A program made the translations under genes and the position numbers. A stretch of 43,561 nt of DNA from Defluviitaleaceae bacterium (GTDB taxonomy: Bacteria; Bacillota; Clostridia; Lachnospirales; WQUN01): the NCBI GenBank assembly GCA_009788055.1, contig WQSG01000012.1, positions 19,005 through 62,565 of the forward strand, in the 5' to 3' direction. Below, in pieces: positions 13,052 to 19,925 of this stretch (within the stretch, counting starts at the first letter, position 1; each line of letters opens with the position of its first letter). The notes below the pieces were generated by a model, which was given only the letters and a program-made list of their open reading frames with translations, made no database searches and was not told where the DNA came from.

Positions 13052-13504
13052 ATGGCAATCAGAAATATTACAAATTTTAATGACCCGCTGTTTCGCAAAA
13101 AAAGCAAGGACGTTGTAAAATTTGACACGCGGCTTTGGGCGTTGCTGGACGATATGCGTGATACGCTGGAGCGTGTAAAAGGCTATGGTTGCGCCGCTGT
13201 ACACGTTGGCATATTGCGGCGGGCGGTTGTTGTGCTGGCTGAAGCCGGCGTAATCGAACTTATCAACCCCTCAATTTTGGAAGCGAGTGATGAAACACAA
13301 CGCGTATTAGAGGGTTCGATTTCGCCCGCCGCACCAAGGGGATATGTAGACCGCCCCGTCAAGGTGACAGTCTCCGCGTTGGACAGGCACTGCAACCCGA
13401 TAACCGTTACGGGCGAAGGTTTTTTGTCGGCAACATTTTGCCACGAAATAGACCATCTGGACGGCATTTTATTCACGGACAAGTCAGTTGAACTTATTTC
13501 ATGA
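13052..13504 (+). CDS. Peptide deformylase-like protein with altered active site
   Basis: Peptide deformylase removes the formyl group from new proteins with a metal held by one Cys and two His. The 150-residue protein keeps motif 3 intact (HEIDHLDG, residues 131-138), but motif 1 is GYGCAAVHVG in place of GxGLAAxQVG, and motif 2 is EGSIS in place of EGCLS, so the Cys ligand is Ser89. Loss of Gln and Cys suggests little or no classic deformylase activity, or a changed metal or substrate. Size and N terminus (FNDPLFRKKSKDVVKFD) fit the family. The stop overlaps the next start (ATGA). It is the first gene of the cargo operon. Confidence 0.85.
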   Translation: MAIRNITNFNDPLFRKKSKDVVKFDTRLWALLDDMRDTLERVKGYGCAAVHVGILRRAVVVLAEAGVIELINPSILEASDETQRVLEGSISPAAPRGYVDRPVKVTVSALDRHCNPITVTGEGFLSATFCHEIDHLDGILFTDKSVELIS

Positions 13505-14172
13505 CATACACCTTAACGCGCTCTAACCGAAAAACGGTTGCAATTCACGTGCGGAACGGCGAGGTGGAAGTTCGTGCGCCTTTGCGAATGCCCAAGCGCG
13601 ACATAGACCGTTTTGTTTCGGAAAAAGAGAATTGGATTGCAAAAAACCTGTCGAAGCAACAATCACAGGCGGAAAAAAAGAAAGCATTTGTTGTAAATTA
13701 CGGCAGTTTCATACCGCTAATGGGAGCGAAATTCTGCATTGAGCAACGCAACGTAAAACGCGCAGGGTTTGATGGTAACGTGTTTTATATGCCGCAAGGG
13801 TTGTCGCCCGAGCAAATTAAACACACCTGCGTTAAAATTTACAAAATGCTTGCAAAGGTGTATATATCAAAGCGGGTAGATGTTTTCTCCGCGCTGATGG
13901 GCGTTACCCCAACGGCTGTAAAAATAAACGGCGCAATGAAACGGTGGGGCAGTTGCTCGTCGCGGAAAAGCCTTAATTTTTCGTGGCGGCTAATCATGGC
14001 AGAAGACGCGGTGGTGGACTACGTTGTGGTTCACGAATTGGCGCATCTGAAAGAAATGAACCACTCTACGCGGTTTTGGGCTATAGTTGAAGATATCCTG
14101 CCGGATTATCGGGCGCGTGAGACTAAACTGAAAGAGTTGCAACGCCATCTTAGCAACGAGGATTGGGAGTGA
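13501..14172 (+). CDS. YgjP-like (M48/DUF45) metallopeptidase
   Basis: The 223-residue protein has the YgjP/WLM-type architecture: an N-terminal beta domain (VEVRAPLRMPKRDIDRFV), KRWGSCSSRKSLNFSWRL (residues 147-164) and the zinc site HELAH (178-182) followed by MNHSTRFW with the third His (188). These are cytoplasmic putative zinc proteases of unknown substrate. All metal residues are present. The start overlaps the deformylase-like stop by four bases, and the next gene follows five bases after its stop, so it belongs to the cargo operon. Confidence 0.9.
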   Translation: MTYTLTRSNRKTVAIHVRNGEVEVRAPLRMPKRDIDRFVSEKENWIAKNLSKQQSQAEKKKAFVVNYGSFIPLMGAKFCIEQRNVKRAGFDGNVFYMPQGLSPEQIKHTCVKIYKMLAKVYISKRVDVFSALMGVTPTAVKINGAMKRWGSCSSRKSLNFSWRLIMAEDAVVDYVVVHELAHLKEMNHSTRFWAIVEDILPDYRARETKLKELQRHLSNEDWE

Positions 14173-14176
14173 AAAT

Positions 14177-14569
14177 ATGCTATACGAATTTCAATTATCC
14201 GCACAGCGCGAAAATTTTTACAACATAACGCCCCAAGTACGCGAGGCCGTGGCAAAAAGCGGTGTGGAAAGCGGCATTGCGGTGGTATTTAATCCGCACA
14301 CCACGGCAGGAATTACCATCAACGAAAACGCCGACCCTGATGTAATTCCTGATTTGCTTTTGGGCTTAAACAAAGCCTTTCCAAACCGTGCGGAGTTCCG
14401 CCACGCAGAGGGCAACAGCGCGGCGCATTTAAAGGCATCTGCCATGGGCTCGAGTGCTACAATTATCATCGAAAATTCCAAGCTCCTCCTTGGCACTTGG
14501 CAGGGGATTTATTTTTGCGAGTTCGACCCGCCAAGAAACCGCAAGTTTTATGTTAAAATAACAGGGTAA
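14177..14569 (+). CDS. YjbQ family protein (UPF0047)
   Basis: The 130-residue protein has the family signature: VVFNPHTTAGITINENADPDV (residues about 37-57), FRHAEGNSAAHLKASAMGSS and LLLGTWQGIYFCEFDPPRNR. Members have been reported to show weak thiamin-phosphate synthase activity, and the real cellular role is uncertain. All conserved His, Asn and Glu are present. It is an unexpected gene on a mobile element, since orthologues are usually plain chromosomal genes. Confidence 0.92.
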   Translation: MLYEFQLSAQRENFYNITPQVREAVAKSGVESGIAVVFNPHTTAGITINENADPDVIPDLLLGLNKAFPNRAEFRHAEGNSAAHLKASAMGSSATIIIENSKLLLGTWQGIYFCEFDPPRNRKFYVKITG

Positions 14570-14595
14570 CTTTTCAAAAAGAAGGGATGATTCCA

Positions 14596-14643
14596 ATGAA
14601 AATCACAGTAAGAAAAGCAACAGAAGCAGACATTAATAACTAA
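14596..14643 (+). pseudogene. Remnant start of a GNAT acetyltransferase gene
   Basis: A good ribosome binding site (AGAAGGGATGA) precedes an ATG that encodes MKITVRKATEADINN and then stops. This matches the usual first 15 residues of GNAT acetyltransferases ('ITIRKATEEDI'). The stop TAA merges with the AAGGAGAG of the next gene. The rest of the gene appears to have been deleted up to this point. It could still be translated as a leader peptide, but I read it as a deletion scar. Confidence 0.55.
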
Positions 14644-14654
14644 GGAGAGATTTT

Positions 14655-15056
14655 ATGCTTAATCCGTCTATTCATTTTAACGGCAATTGCGACGAAGCGA
14701 TTGCATTTTACAAGACCGCATTGGCGGCAGATGTTAAGGAAATAAACTACGCCAAAGACGCACCGCCCAACAGCGGCATGGATGATTGCCCGCCAAATTT
14801 TGTAATGCACTCGGAAGTGATTATCCACGGCGTAAATTTCAGCCTAACAGACGGCGCGGAAACGCCGCCCCCGTTCGGAAACTTCTCGTACATGATTACC
14901 TACGATACCGAGGCGGAAGTCAGGGCAACATTTGAAAAACTGGCAGCGGGCGGCAAAGTGGAAGAGCCGTTGGCAACTGTGTTTTGGTCGCCGCTGTACG
15001 GTTCTGTTGTGGACCGCTTCGGCGTTAATTGGCAGGTTATGGTGACTCACCCGTAA
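14655..15056 (+). CDS. PhnB-like VOC family protein
   Basis: The 133-residue protein starts NPSIHFNGNCDEAIAFYKTAL, typical of the PhnB/DUF1338-like group of VOC proteins. It continues with HSEVIIHGVNFSLTDG and YGSVVDRFGVNWQVMV, the usual C-terminal pattern. The family has no fixed activity; members bind small molecules or give antibiotic resistance by sequestration. An AAGGAGAG site six bases before the ATG supports the start. The gene continues the plus-strand cargo run. Confidence 0.88.
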   Translation: MLNPSIHFNGNCDEAIAFYKTALAADVKEINYAKDAPPNSGMDDCPPNFVMHSEVIIHGVNFSLTDGAETPPPFGNFSYMITYDTEAEVRATFEKLAAGGKVEEPLATVFWSPLYGSVVDRFGVNWQVMVTHP

Positions 15057-15071
15057 AGGAGCGCGGCGCAA

Positions 15072-15347
15072 ATGTTTACACTTTCGGCAGAACTTACATT
15101 TTACATTCCGCAAGCGGTTTCGCTAAAGGATAAGCGACACGTTCGCAGAAGCATTATTGATAAAACGCGGCATAAATTCAACGTGGCAATTGCGGAAATT
15201 GACACACAGGATGCAGTGCAAACCCTCACCATTGGTATAGCTGTTGTGTCCGGCGAAACTGCGCACAGGCAAAACGCCATCGACGAAATCGTCCGCTTCA
15301 TGGAATCACACGCCGAGGCAGAATTAACAAGTGTGGAAATAGAATGA
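15072..15347 (+). CDS. DUF503 (YlxP-like) protein
   Basis: The 91-residue protein has the DUF503 pattern: AELTFYIPQAVSLKDKRHVRRSI near the N terminus and a VVSG segment near the middle. The family is small, dimeric and of unknown function; in bacilli ylxP lies between infB and rbfA, implying a link to ribosome maturation. Here it is in a mobile cargo operon instead. Its stop overlaps the start of the next gene by four bases. Confidence 0.88.
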   Translation: MFTLSAELTFYIPQAVSLKDKRHVRRSIIDKTRHKFNVAIAEIDTQDAVQTLTIGIAVVSGETAHRQNAIDEIVRFMESHAEAELTSVEIE

Positions 15348-15700
15348 CAAAGCGAGAAATAATCGACCACTGCCTAACCCACACGGCGGTTTACGAAGAT
15401 TACCCTTTTGACGAAACATACGCAATTGTGCGGCACAGCACGAACAAAAAAATCTTCGGGATGATTGGCGAACTAAACGGAAGATTGCAAATCACCCTAA
15501 AATGCGACCCCTTGAATGCCGACTTTTTAAGGGGTGCTTTTGCTGATGTCATCCCCGGATATCACATGAACAAACAGCATTGGAACACAGTGTTTATCGG
15601 CGGAGACGTACCCATGGAAGAAATATACGACATGATACGTCACAGCTACGATTTAACCAAACCGAAACGGAAAAACCGAGGAATGAAAACTTATGGATAA
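15344..15700 (+). CDS. MmcQ/YjbR family protein
   Basis: The 118-residue protein has the MmcQ/YjbR fold signature: YEDYPFDETYAIVRH, KKIFGMIGELNGRLQITLKCDP, and IPGYHMNKQHWNTVFIGG. Members have a CyaY-like, double-stranded-DNA-binding-like fold and no proven role. It starts within the stop of the DUF503 gene and ends eight bases inside the glycosylase gene, a sign of strict translational coupling. Confidence 0.9.
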   Translation: MTKREIIDHCLTHTAVYEDYPFDETYAIVRHSTNKKIFGMIGELNGRLQITLKCDPLNADFLRGAFADVIPGYHMNKQHWNTVFIGGDVPMEEIYDMIRHSYDLTKPKRKNRGMKTYG

Positions 15701-16337
15701 CACGGTTTTGGCAGTGTACGAAAAACTAAACGCGCACTTTGGAAATTTGAATTGGTGGCCTGCGCAAACACCATATGAAGTTATGGTTGGTGCGGTGCTT
15801 ACGCAAAATACAGCGTGGCACAATGTTGAAAAAGCACTTGCCAATTTTGGCGGAAGGTTATCCCCAAAATTTGTGCTTGATGTGGATAACACAGAGCTTA
15901 CAGGCATAATTCATCCTGCCGGATTTTTCAACCAAAAGGCGGCATATCTGAAAGCCATGACGCAGTGGTTCGCTCGCTATGATTTCGACATCCCGACAGT
16001 TCAGCGCGTTCCGCTTGCCGAACTGCGCCCCGAGTTGCTGTCGGTGAAGGGCATCGGCAAAGAAACCGCCGATAGCATATTGTTGTACGCTTTTGATTTC
16101 CTCACCTTTGTTGTAGACGCATACACAATGCGGCTTTGTGCGCGTTATCCCATTAACGCAGGGAAAAACTACGATTCGGTCAAGGCGCATTTTGAAAAAA
16201 ACATCTCGCAAAGCGCGGAGATGTACAATAATTACCACGCCCTAATCGTAATGAACGCCAAGGATTTTTGCCGCAAAAACAAGCCCCTGTGCGACCAATG
16301 TCCGCTGGGTGAAACCTGTGGGAGGGTTGGACTGTGA
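15693..16337 (+). CDS. Endonuclease III-like DNA glycosylase, MagIII-type
   Basis: The 214-residue HhH-GPD protein removes damaged bases. VGAVLTQNTAWHNVEKAL marks the subgroup near Helicobacter MagIII. The helix-hairpin-helix is LLSVKGIGKETADSIL (115-130), the catalytic Asp is D142 in VVDAYTMR, and a [4Fe-4S] cluster motif C-x6-C-x2-C-x5-C (193, 200, 203, 209) ends the protein. The lyase Lys of endonuclease III (K in GRKTA) is Glu124 here, so it should be monofunctional, probably acting on alkylated purines. The start overlaps the preceding gene by eight bases. Confidence 0.9.
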   Translation: MDNTVLAVYEKLNAHFGNLNWWPAQTPYEVMVGAVLTQNTAWHNVEKALANFGGRLSPKFVLDVDNTELTGIIHPAGFFNQKAAYLKAMTQWFARYDFDIPTVQRVPLAELRPELLSVKGIGKETADSILLYAFDFLTFVVDAYTMRLCARYPINAGKNYDSVKAHFEKNISQSAEMYNNYHALIVMNAKDFCRKNKPLCDQCPLGETCGRVGL

Positions 16338-17266
16338 AAATATTTCATACCGAAATCACCGAAAACGAACGTGACGAAATTTACAAAGATTTTGTATCCA
16401 TAAACGAAAAATACAACTTGGTGCAAGACAACGCGCAGGAGCGAATTTCTGCCCATACTAAACAGGACGATAAAATTATCGGCTATGCTTCGGGGTTAAA
16501 GCACGGCAAATGGTTCACCATTACGGATTTGTGGACACGCAAAGAACACAGGCGAAAAGGCATTGCAACCACCCTTTTGCAAAGTTTGCTGGATAACGCC
16601 GCTATCACGGGTTGCACCCATGCACACGTTCGCACTCAAGGAAAAAAGAACGAACTGTTTTACGAAAAATTCGGGTTTTCGGAAATGGGTAGGCTACTTG
16701 AATTTGGCGGCAAGTCAGGTTTCGATTCCGTATTTTATCAAATGCCTTTCCCTGCAAAAAATCGAACTATCATCCGAGAAATGACAGAAGCGGAATATCC
16801 CTTGCTGGAGGATTTTATTTACACCGCCATTTACATTCCGTCGGGCGAGGAACTGCCGCCGAGGGAAGTAATTTTCGACCCCGAAATTTACATTTATGTA
16901 GACGGTTTCGGAAGCAAAACAGGCGACCACGGCGTTGTTGCGGAGCAAAACGGCAAACTCGTTGGCGCGGCATGGACACGCATCATACCCGCATATGGGC
17001 ATTTAGACGAAAGCACGCCCGAACTTGCCATTTCTGTTCTGTCGGAATTTCGCGGGCAAAATATCGGAACGCTTATGATGACAAAATTGTTCGAGTTGCT
17101 TAGTGCTATGGGGTATACACGAACTTCGCTTTCTGTACAAAAAAACAACCCCGCCGTGAGTTTTTACCAACGGCTGGGATATGTAGTCACAGCCGAAAAA
17201 CTCGACCACGCAGGGCATGAAGATTTTATTATGGTAAAGGACATTGGGAATGAAAATTTTAGTTGA
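16334..17266 (+). CDS. Double-GNAT acetyltransferase
   Basis: The 310-residue protein contains two GNAT domains. The first (about 1-140) has the acetyl-CoA loop RRKGIATTLLQSLL and FYEKFGFSEMG; the second (about 147-305) has RGQNIGTLMMTKLFELL and AVSFYQRLGYVV. Substrates are unknown. The start is GTG, overlapping the glycosylase stop by four bases. The next gene starts 17 bases before its stop. Confidence 0.9.
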   Translation: MKIFHTEITENERDEIYKDFVSINEKYNLVQDNAQERISAHTKQDDKIIGYASGLKHGKWFTITDLWTRKEHRRKGIATTLLQSLLDNAAITGCTHAHVRTQGKKNELFYEKFGFSEMGRLLEFGGKSGFDSVFYQMPFPAKNRTIIREMTEAEYPLLEDFIYTAIYIPSGEELPPREVIFDPEIYIYVDGFGSKTGDHGVVAEQNGKLVGAAWTRIIPAYGHLDESTPELAISVLSEFRGQNIGTLMMTKLFELLSAMGYTRTSLSVQKNNPAVSFYQRLGYVVTAEKLDHAGHEDFIMVKDIGNENFS

Positions 17267-17696
17267 CGCAGACGCTTGCCCCGTAAAGCAAATTATTGTG
17301 CGGCTGGCGAAAAAGCATAAAATCCCCGTTACCATGCTGATGGACACCGCCCACGCCCTAAACGACGGCTACAGCACAGTCATCACCGTTGACCAACAGG
17401 CCGACAGTGTAGACTACGCGCTAATGGGCTTGCTTTCCCGTGAGGATATCGTTGTAACGCAGGATTACGGGCTTGCCGCGATGGTAATCGGCAAAGGCGC
17501 GAAAGCCGTAAACCAAAACGGCCTTGTTTTCACAAATGAAAATATGGACAGATTACTAATGGAACGCCACGTTGGGCAAAAAATACGCCGCAGCGGCGGA
17601 CGCACAAAAGGTCCGTCCAAACGCACAAAAGATGACGATGCACGGTTTGAAGCGGTTTTTGAAAGTTTGCTGAATGAGAGGGCGGGTTTATTCTAA
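17250..17696 (+). CDS. YaiI/YqxD family protein (DUF188)
   Basis: The 148-residue protein has the DUF188 signature: MKILVDADACPVKQIIVRLAKK, then QQADSVDYALMG, VVTQDYGLAAMVIGKGA and RSGGRTKGPSKRTKDD. The conserved Asp residues suggest a PIN-like nuclease fold, but no activity is established. The ATG at 17250 is preferred to the TTG six bases earlier because the family starts MxILVDADACP. Its TAA stop (17694-17696) is the first part of the right att core, so the gene ends exactly at the element end. Confidence 0.9.
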   Translation: MKILVDADACPVKQIIVRLAKKHKIPVTMLMDTAHALNDGYSTVITVDQQADSVDYALMGLLSREDIVVTQDYGLAAMVIGKGAKAVNQNGLVFTNENMDRLLMERHVGQKIRRSGGRTKGPSKRTKDDDARFEAVFESLLNERAGLF

Positions 17697-18807
17697 ACAC
17701 CGGCTTACAGGAATTTTGAACACCCTGCACAAAGGTTTGGCCGCCGTGGGAGCGTGGTGAACGCCAGCATTTTATCTGCCGCCCGCCGACTGTCATGGAG
17801 CCGCCGCAGGAGAAGGGCGAATCCAGTTGAACAACGCCCTCTGCAAGCCCTGCCGCCGATGTTACAATTTTAAATGTAGAGCCGGGCTCGTATGTATCGT
17901 TTATTGCGAAATTGCGCCACATTCTGTTTAGCTCGTTCATTTGCTGTTCTTGCGAGAAGGTGTCCCATGCGGCGGCAAGTTCGGGGTCTTGTATGGTGAA
18001 GGGTTCGTTCAGGTCGAAGTCGGGCTTGTTTGCCAGCGCGTAAATTTGCCCCGTGGAGGGGTTCATTAGGATTATTACGCCGCGTTTGGCGTTTTTTTGG
18101 TTTACCAGCATTTCGATTGCCTGTTCGGAATACGCTTGCAAAACCGCGTCCAACGTAAGCACCAAGTCGAAACCGTCCACGGGCGGAATACGATACTGGC
18201 GCGAGCCGTCTACATATCGCCCCGCAACGTCTGTTTCCGTCAAGATTCTTCCGGGCGAACCCATCAAAAAGGAATCGTATTTCGCTTCAATTCCGATAAT
18301 CCCCTGATTATCCTTGCCGACAAATCCAATCACCTGCGACGCAAGCGAACCAAATGGATATATCCGTCGGATATCTTCGTCCACAACCACCCCGGGTAAA
18401 TCCATTGTGCGAATCCTGTCCGCAACGTCTGTGTCAACCTGTTGCGCAACCCGCACCAGCGCAACCCGCCGCGAAATTTTTTCGTATACAGTTTTTTCAT
18501 CCATCTCCAACTCCCTTGCAAGCAATCGCGCCGTGCCTTCCACATCCTTCATTTGCGCGTAAATTACACTCACGCCCGCAACCGTTTCCGTTAGCGCAAG
18601 CCCTACCATGTTTCTGTCATAAATACTGCCGCGGCTTGGTCTTATCAGCCTATCCCGCGTTTGCTGTTCGAACGCCATTGCCTGTAATTCCACACCTCTT
18701 GCGGCTTGTATGTACAACACGCGCACAACGTACAGCATCAAAATGCCAATTAAAATCAGCATCATATAATACGCTTTCTTACGAATAACCAAAGACGTTT
18801 TACTCAT
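17530..18807 (-). CDS. spoVD: SpoVD-type penicillin-binding protein, N-terminal part (split gene)
   Basis: Native sequence covers residues 1-367 (18807-17707). It has a short cytoplasmic start, one membrane anchor (about 13-32), RGSIYDRN (59-66) of the dimerisation domain, and the transpeptidase active site PGSTFKI with nucleophile S310. It reads up to QNSC where the SxN motif should complete as SCN. There the frame enters the element and yields a 58-residue foreign tail (from KPVFRIN) that lies antisense to the DUF188 gene, ending at 17530. Without the KTxT motif and PASTA domain the product cannot be an active transpeptidase. A GGGAGGAG site precedes the ATG. Both parts lack frameshifts or stops, which argues for recent insertion or for programmed excision. 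Confidence 0.9.
   Translation of the reverse strand: MSKTSLVIRKKAYYMMLILIGILMLYVVRVLYIQAARGVELQAMAFEQQTRDRLIRPSRGSIYDRNMVGLALTETVAGVSVIYAQMKDVEGTARLLARELEMDEKTVYEKISRRVALVRVAQQVDTDVADRIRTMDLPGVVVDEDIRRIYPFGSLASQVIGFVGKDNQGIIGIEAKYDSFLMGSPGRILTETDVAGRYVDGSRQYRIPPVDGFDLVLTLDAVLQAYSEQAIEMLVNQKNAKRGVIILMNPSTGQIYALANKPDFDLNEPFTIQDPELAAAWDTFSQEQQMNELNRMWRNFAINDTYEPGSTFKIVTSAAGLAEGVVQLDSPFSCGGSMTVGGRQIKCWRSPRSHGGQTFVQGVQNSCKPVFRINPPSHSANFQKPLQTVHRHLLCVWTDLLCVRRCGVFFAQRGVPLVICPYFHL
17694..17706. other. Candidate att site, right junction of the spoVD element
   Basis: TAAACACCGGCTT aligns with TAAATACGGGGTT at 10458-10470, in the same orientation and 7,236 bases away. On the coding strand it replaces the catalytic AAC (Asn) codon of the SCN motif with AAG (Lys) right after the Cys codon at 17707-17709. 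All offsets within the shared blocks keep the spoVD frame, but only exchange at TT (17705-17706) brings Asn back. Confidence 0.7.
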
Positions 18808-18893
18808 TTTTTTGTCTCCTCCCCGCGCCGTTATGTCATTGGCGCACCTTATAAATAATTTATGAAGGTACGGGAAGCACTATTACTTGCCCG

Positions 18894-18922
18894 TTGTTAA
18901 ATTTCCCGGTGAATGATAAACT
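18894..18922 (+). promoter_or_regulatory. Weak candidate promoter of the DUF554 gene
   Basis: TTGTTA (18894-18899), 17 bases, then TAAACT (18917-18922) sit 40 bases before the GTG start. Each hexamer matches four of six consensus positions. The 154 bases between spoVD and this gene show no other signal. Confidence 0.3.
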
Positions 18923-18961
18923 TACAGCCGAAAATAAATTGCGGACAGGAGAATTACCACG

Positions 18962-19645
18962 GTGATAACAGGCGCGATTATAAACGCAATAGCAATTTTG
19001 GTTGGCGGCGGAATAGGTTTTTTGCTTAAAAATCGCGTAAGCCCGCAATTGGCGCAAGGGGTGATGCGTGCGCTTGGGCTTTGCGTTTGCGTTATCGGAA
19101 TACAGGGCGCGCTTGGCGGCGACATTATGCTTATGGCAATTTCCATTGCCCTTGGAGCATTAACGGGCGAACTTTTACATATGGACAGCCGCCTGAACAG
19201 GTTTGGTCTGTTTCTGCAAAACAAGTTTGGCAAAAGCGGAACGGAGTCCACTTTTGCGCAGGGTTTTGTTTCCGCAACCTTGCTTTTTTGCGTTGGCGCA
19301 ATGGCAATTGTCGGCTCGATAGACAGCGGATTGCGCGGCGACCACAGCATTGTAATGACAAAATCCATTTTGGACGCATTCGCCGCCGCCGTCCTTGCCT
19401 CCACTTTTGGCGCGGGCGTGCTTTTTTCTGCCGCCGCCGTTTTGCTGTACCAAGGAAGCATCGAATTTTTTGCCGCGTTCTTGCAAGACGTTTTCACATA
19501 CACGCTGATTACGCAAATTTCTGCCGTGGGTGGCGTAATGATTCTTGCCATCGGCATAAACATGATTTTCGGCGAGAAAATAAAAACCGCAAACCTGTTG
19601 CCCGGCTTTGTTTTTGCGGTTGGGTATTATTTTGTGTTTATTTAA
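18962..19645 (+). CDS. DUF554 membrane protein (YdfK/YqgA-like)
   Basis: The 227-residue protein is almost wholly hydrophobic, with about seven membrane segments. It matches DUF554: GAIINAIAILVGGGIGFLLK at the start, RALGLCVCVIGIQGAL, and SATLLFCVGAMAIVGSIDSGL in the middle. It is thought to be a transporter, without known substrate. Start is GTG with AGGAG upstream. It is divergent from spoVD and stands outside the element. Confidence 0.9.
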   Translation: MITGAIINAIAILVGGGIGFLLKNRVSPQLAQGVMRALGLCVCVIGIQGALGGDIMLMAISIALGALTGELLHMDSRLNRFGLFLQNKFGKSGTESTFAQGFVSATLLFCVGAMAIVGSIDSGLRGDHSIVMTKSILDAFAAAVLASTFGAGVLFSAAAVLLYQGSIEFFAAFLQDVFTYTLITQISAVGGVMILAIGINMIFGEKIKTANLLPGFVFAVGYYFVFI

Positions 19646-19653
19646 TGTTACTT

Positions 19654-19690
19654 ATATCCCGTTGACTTATATGCCATGCAATGGGATATT
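19654..19690 (+). promoter_or_regulatory. Promoter and symmetric operator of the restriction-modification regulator
   Basis: TTGACT (19662-19667), 17 bases and GATATT (19685-19690) form a sigma-A-type promoter. It is flanked by the inverted repeat ATATCCC (19654-19660) and GGGATAT (19683-19689), the right arm overlapping the -10. This layout is what a C protein would use to control its own gene and the endonuclease. Binding is inferred. Confidence 0.5.
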
Positions 19691-19709
19691 CACAAACGGT
19701 GGTTACGTT

Positions 19710-19925
19710 ATGATTACAAAAGCAGTTGGCGGAAGAATAAAAGAATTACGTTTGCAATTAGGATTGAGTCAAGAAAAATTGGCGTTGAAGGCGGGCATTG
19801 ACCGTACTTTTTTGGCGGGCGTTGAAAGCGGTGCAAGGAATATCTCGTTAAAGTCTTTGGACAAAATTATTTCCGCACTGGAGCTTACATGGGGCGAATT
19901 TTTTAGGGGGACTATCCTTGATTAA
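19710..19925 (+). CDS. Xre-family regulator, probable C protein of a restriction-modification system
   Basis: From the ATG at 19710 the protein has 71 residues and is a single helix-turn-helix domain: RIKELRLQLGLSQEKLALKAGIDRTFLAGVESGARNISLKSLDKII. This size and sequence fit controller (C) proteins, which delay endonuclease expression until the methyltransferase has acted. The frame opens earlier at 19608, but the promoter lies in that stretch. The gene overlaps the endonuclease gene by eight bases. Confidence 0.82.
   Translation: MITKAVGGRIKELRLQLGLSQEKLALKAGIDRTFLAGVESGARNISLKSLDKIISALELTWGEFFRGTILD

Larger units (their letters stand above)
10470..17705 (+). mobile_element. Serine-recombinase element interrupting spoVD
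   Basis: About 7,236 bases separate the two parts of spoVD. The left end carries a small ORF and a large serine recombinase next to the junction, and the rest is a one-way, overlapping operon transcribed against spoVD. No capsid, tail, lysis, replication or conjugation genes are visible, so it is not a prophage or ICE of known type. Excision at the matched TT would leave an uninterrupted 646-codon spoVD. The organisation parallels the sporulation intervening elements of sigK, spsM and spoVFB in bacilli. Boundaries come from where spoVD homology stops and from the short shared core. Confidence 0.82.

Noticed and set aside
17530..17706. The C-terminal tail of the spoVD N-terminal part as a native domain
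   Set aside because: It is read antisense through the DUF188 gene and has no family pattern; it is a by-product of the insertion.
9631..18807. Two independent penicillin-binding protein genes
   Set aside because: Each part lacks motifs found in the other, they meet at a single residue, and together they make one normal-length protein.
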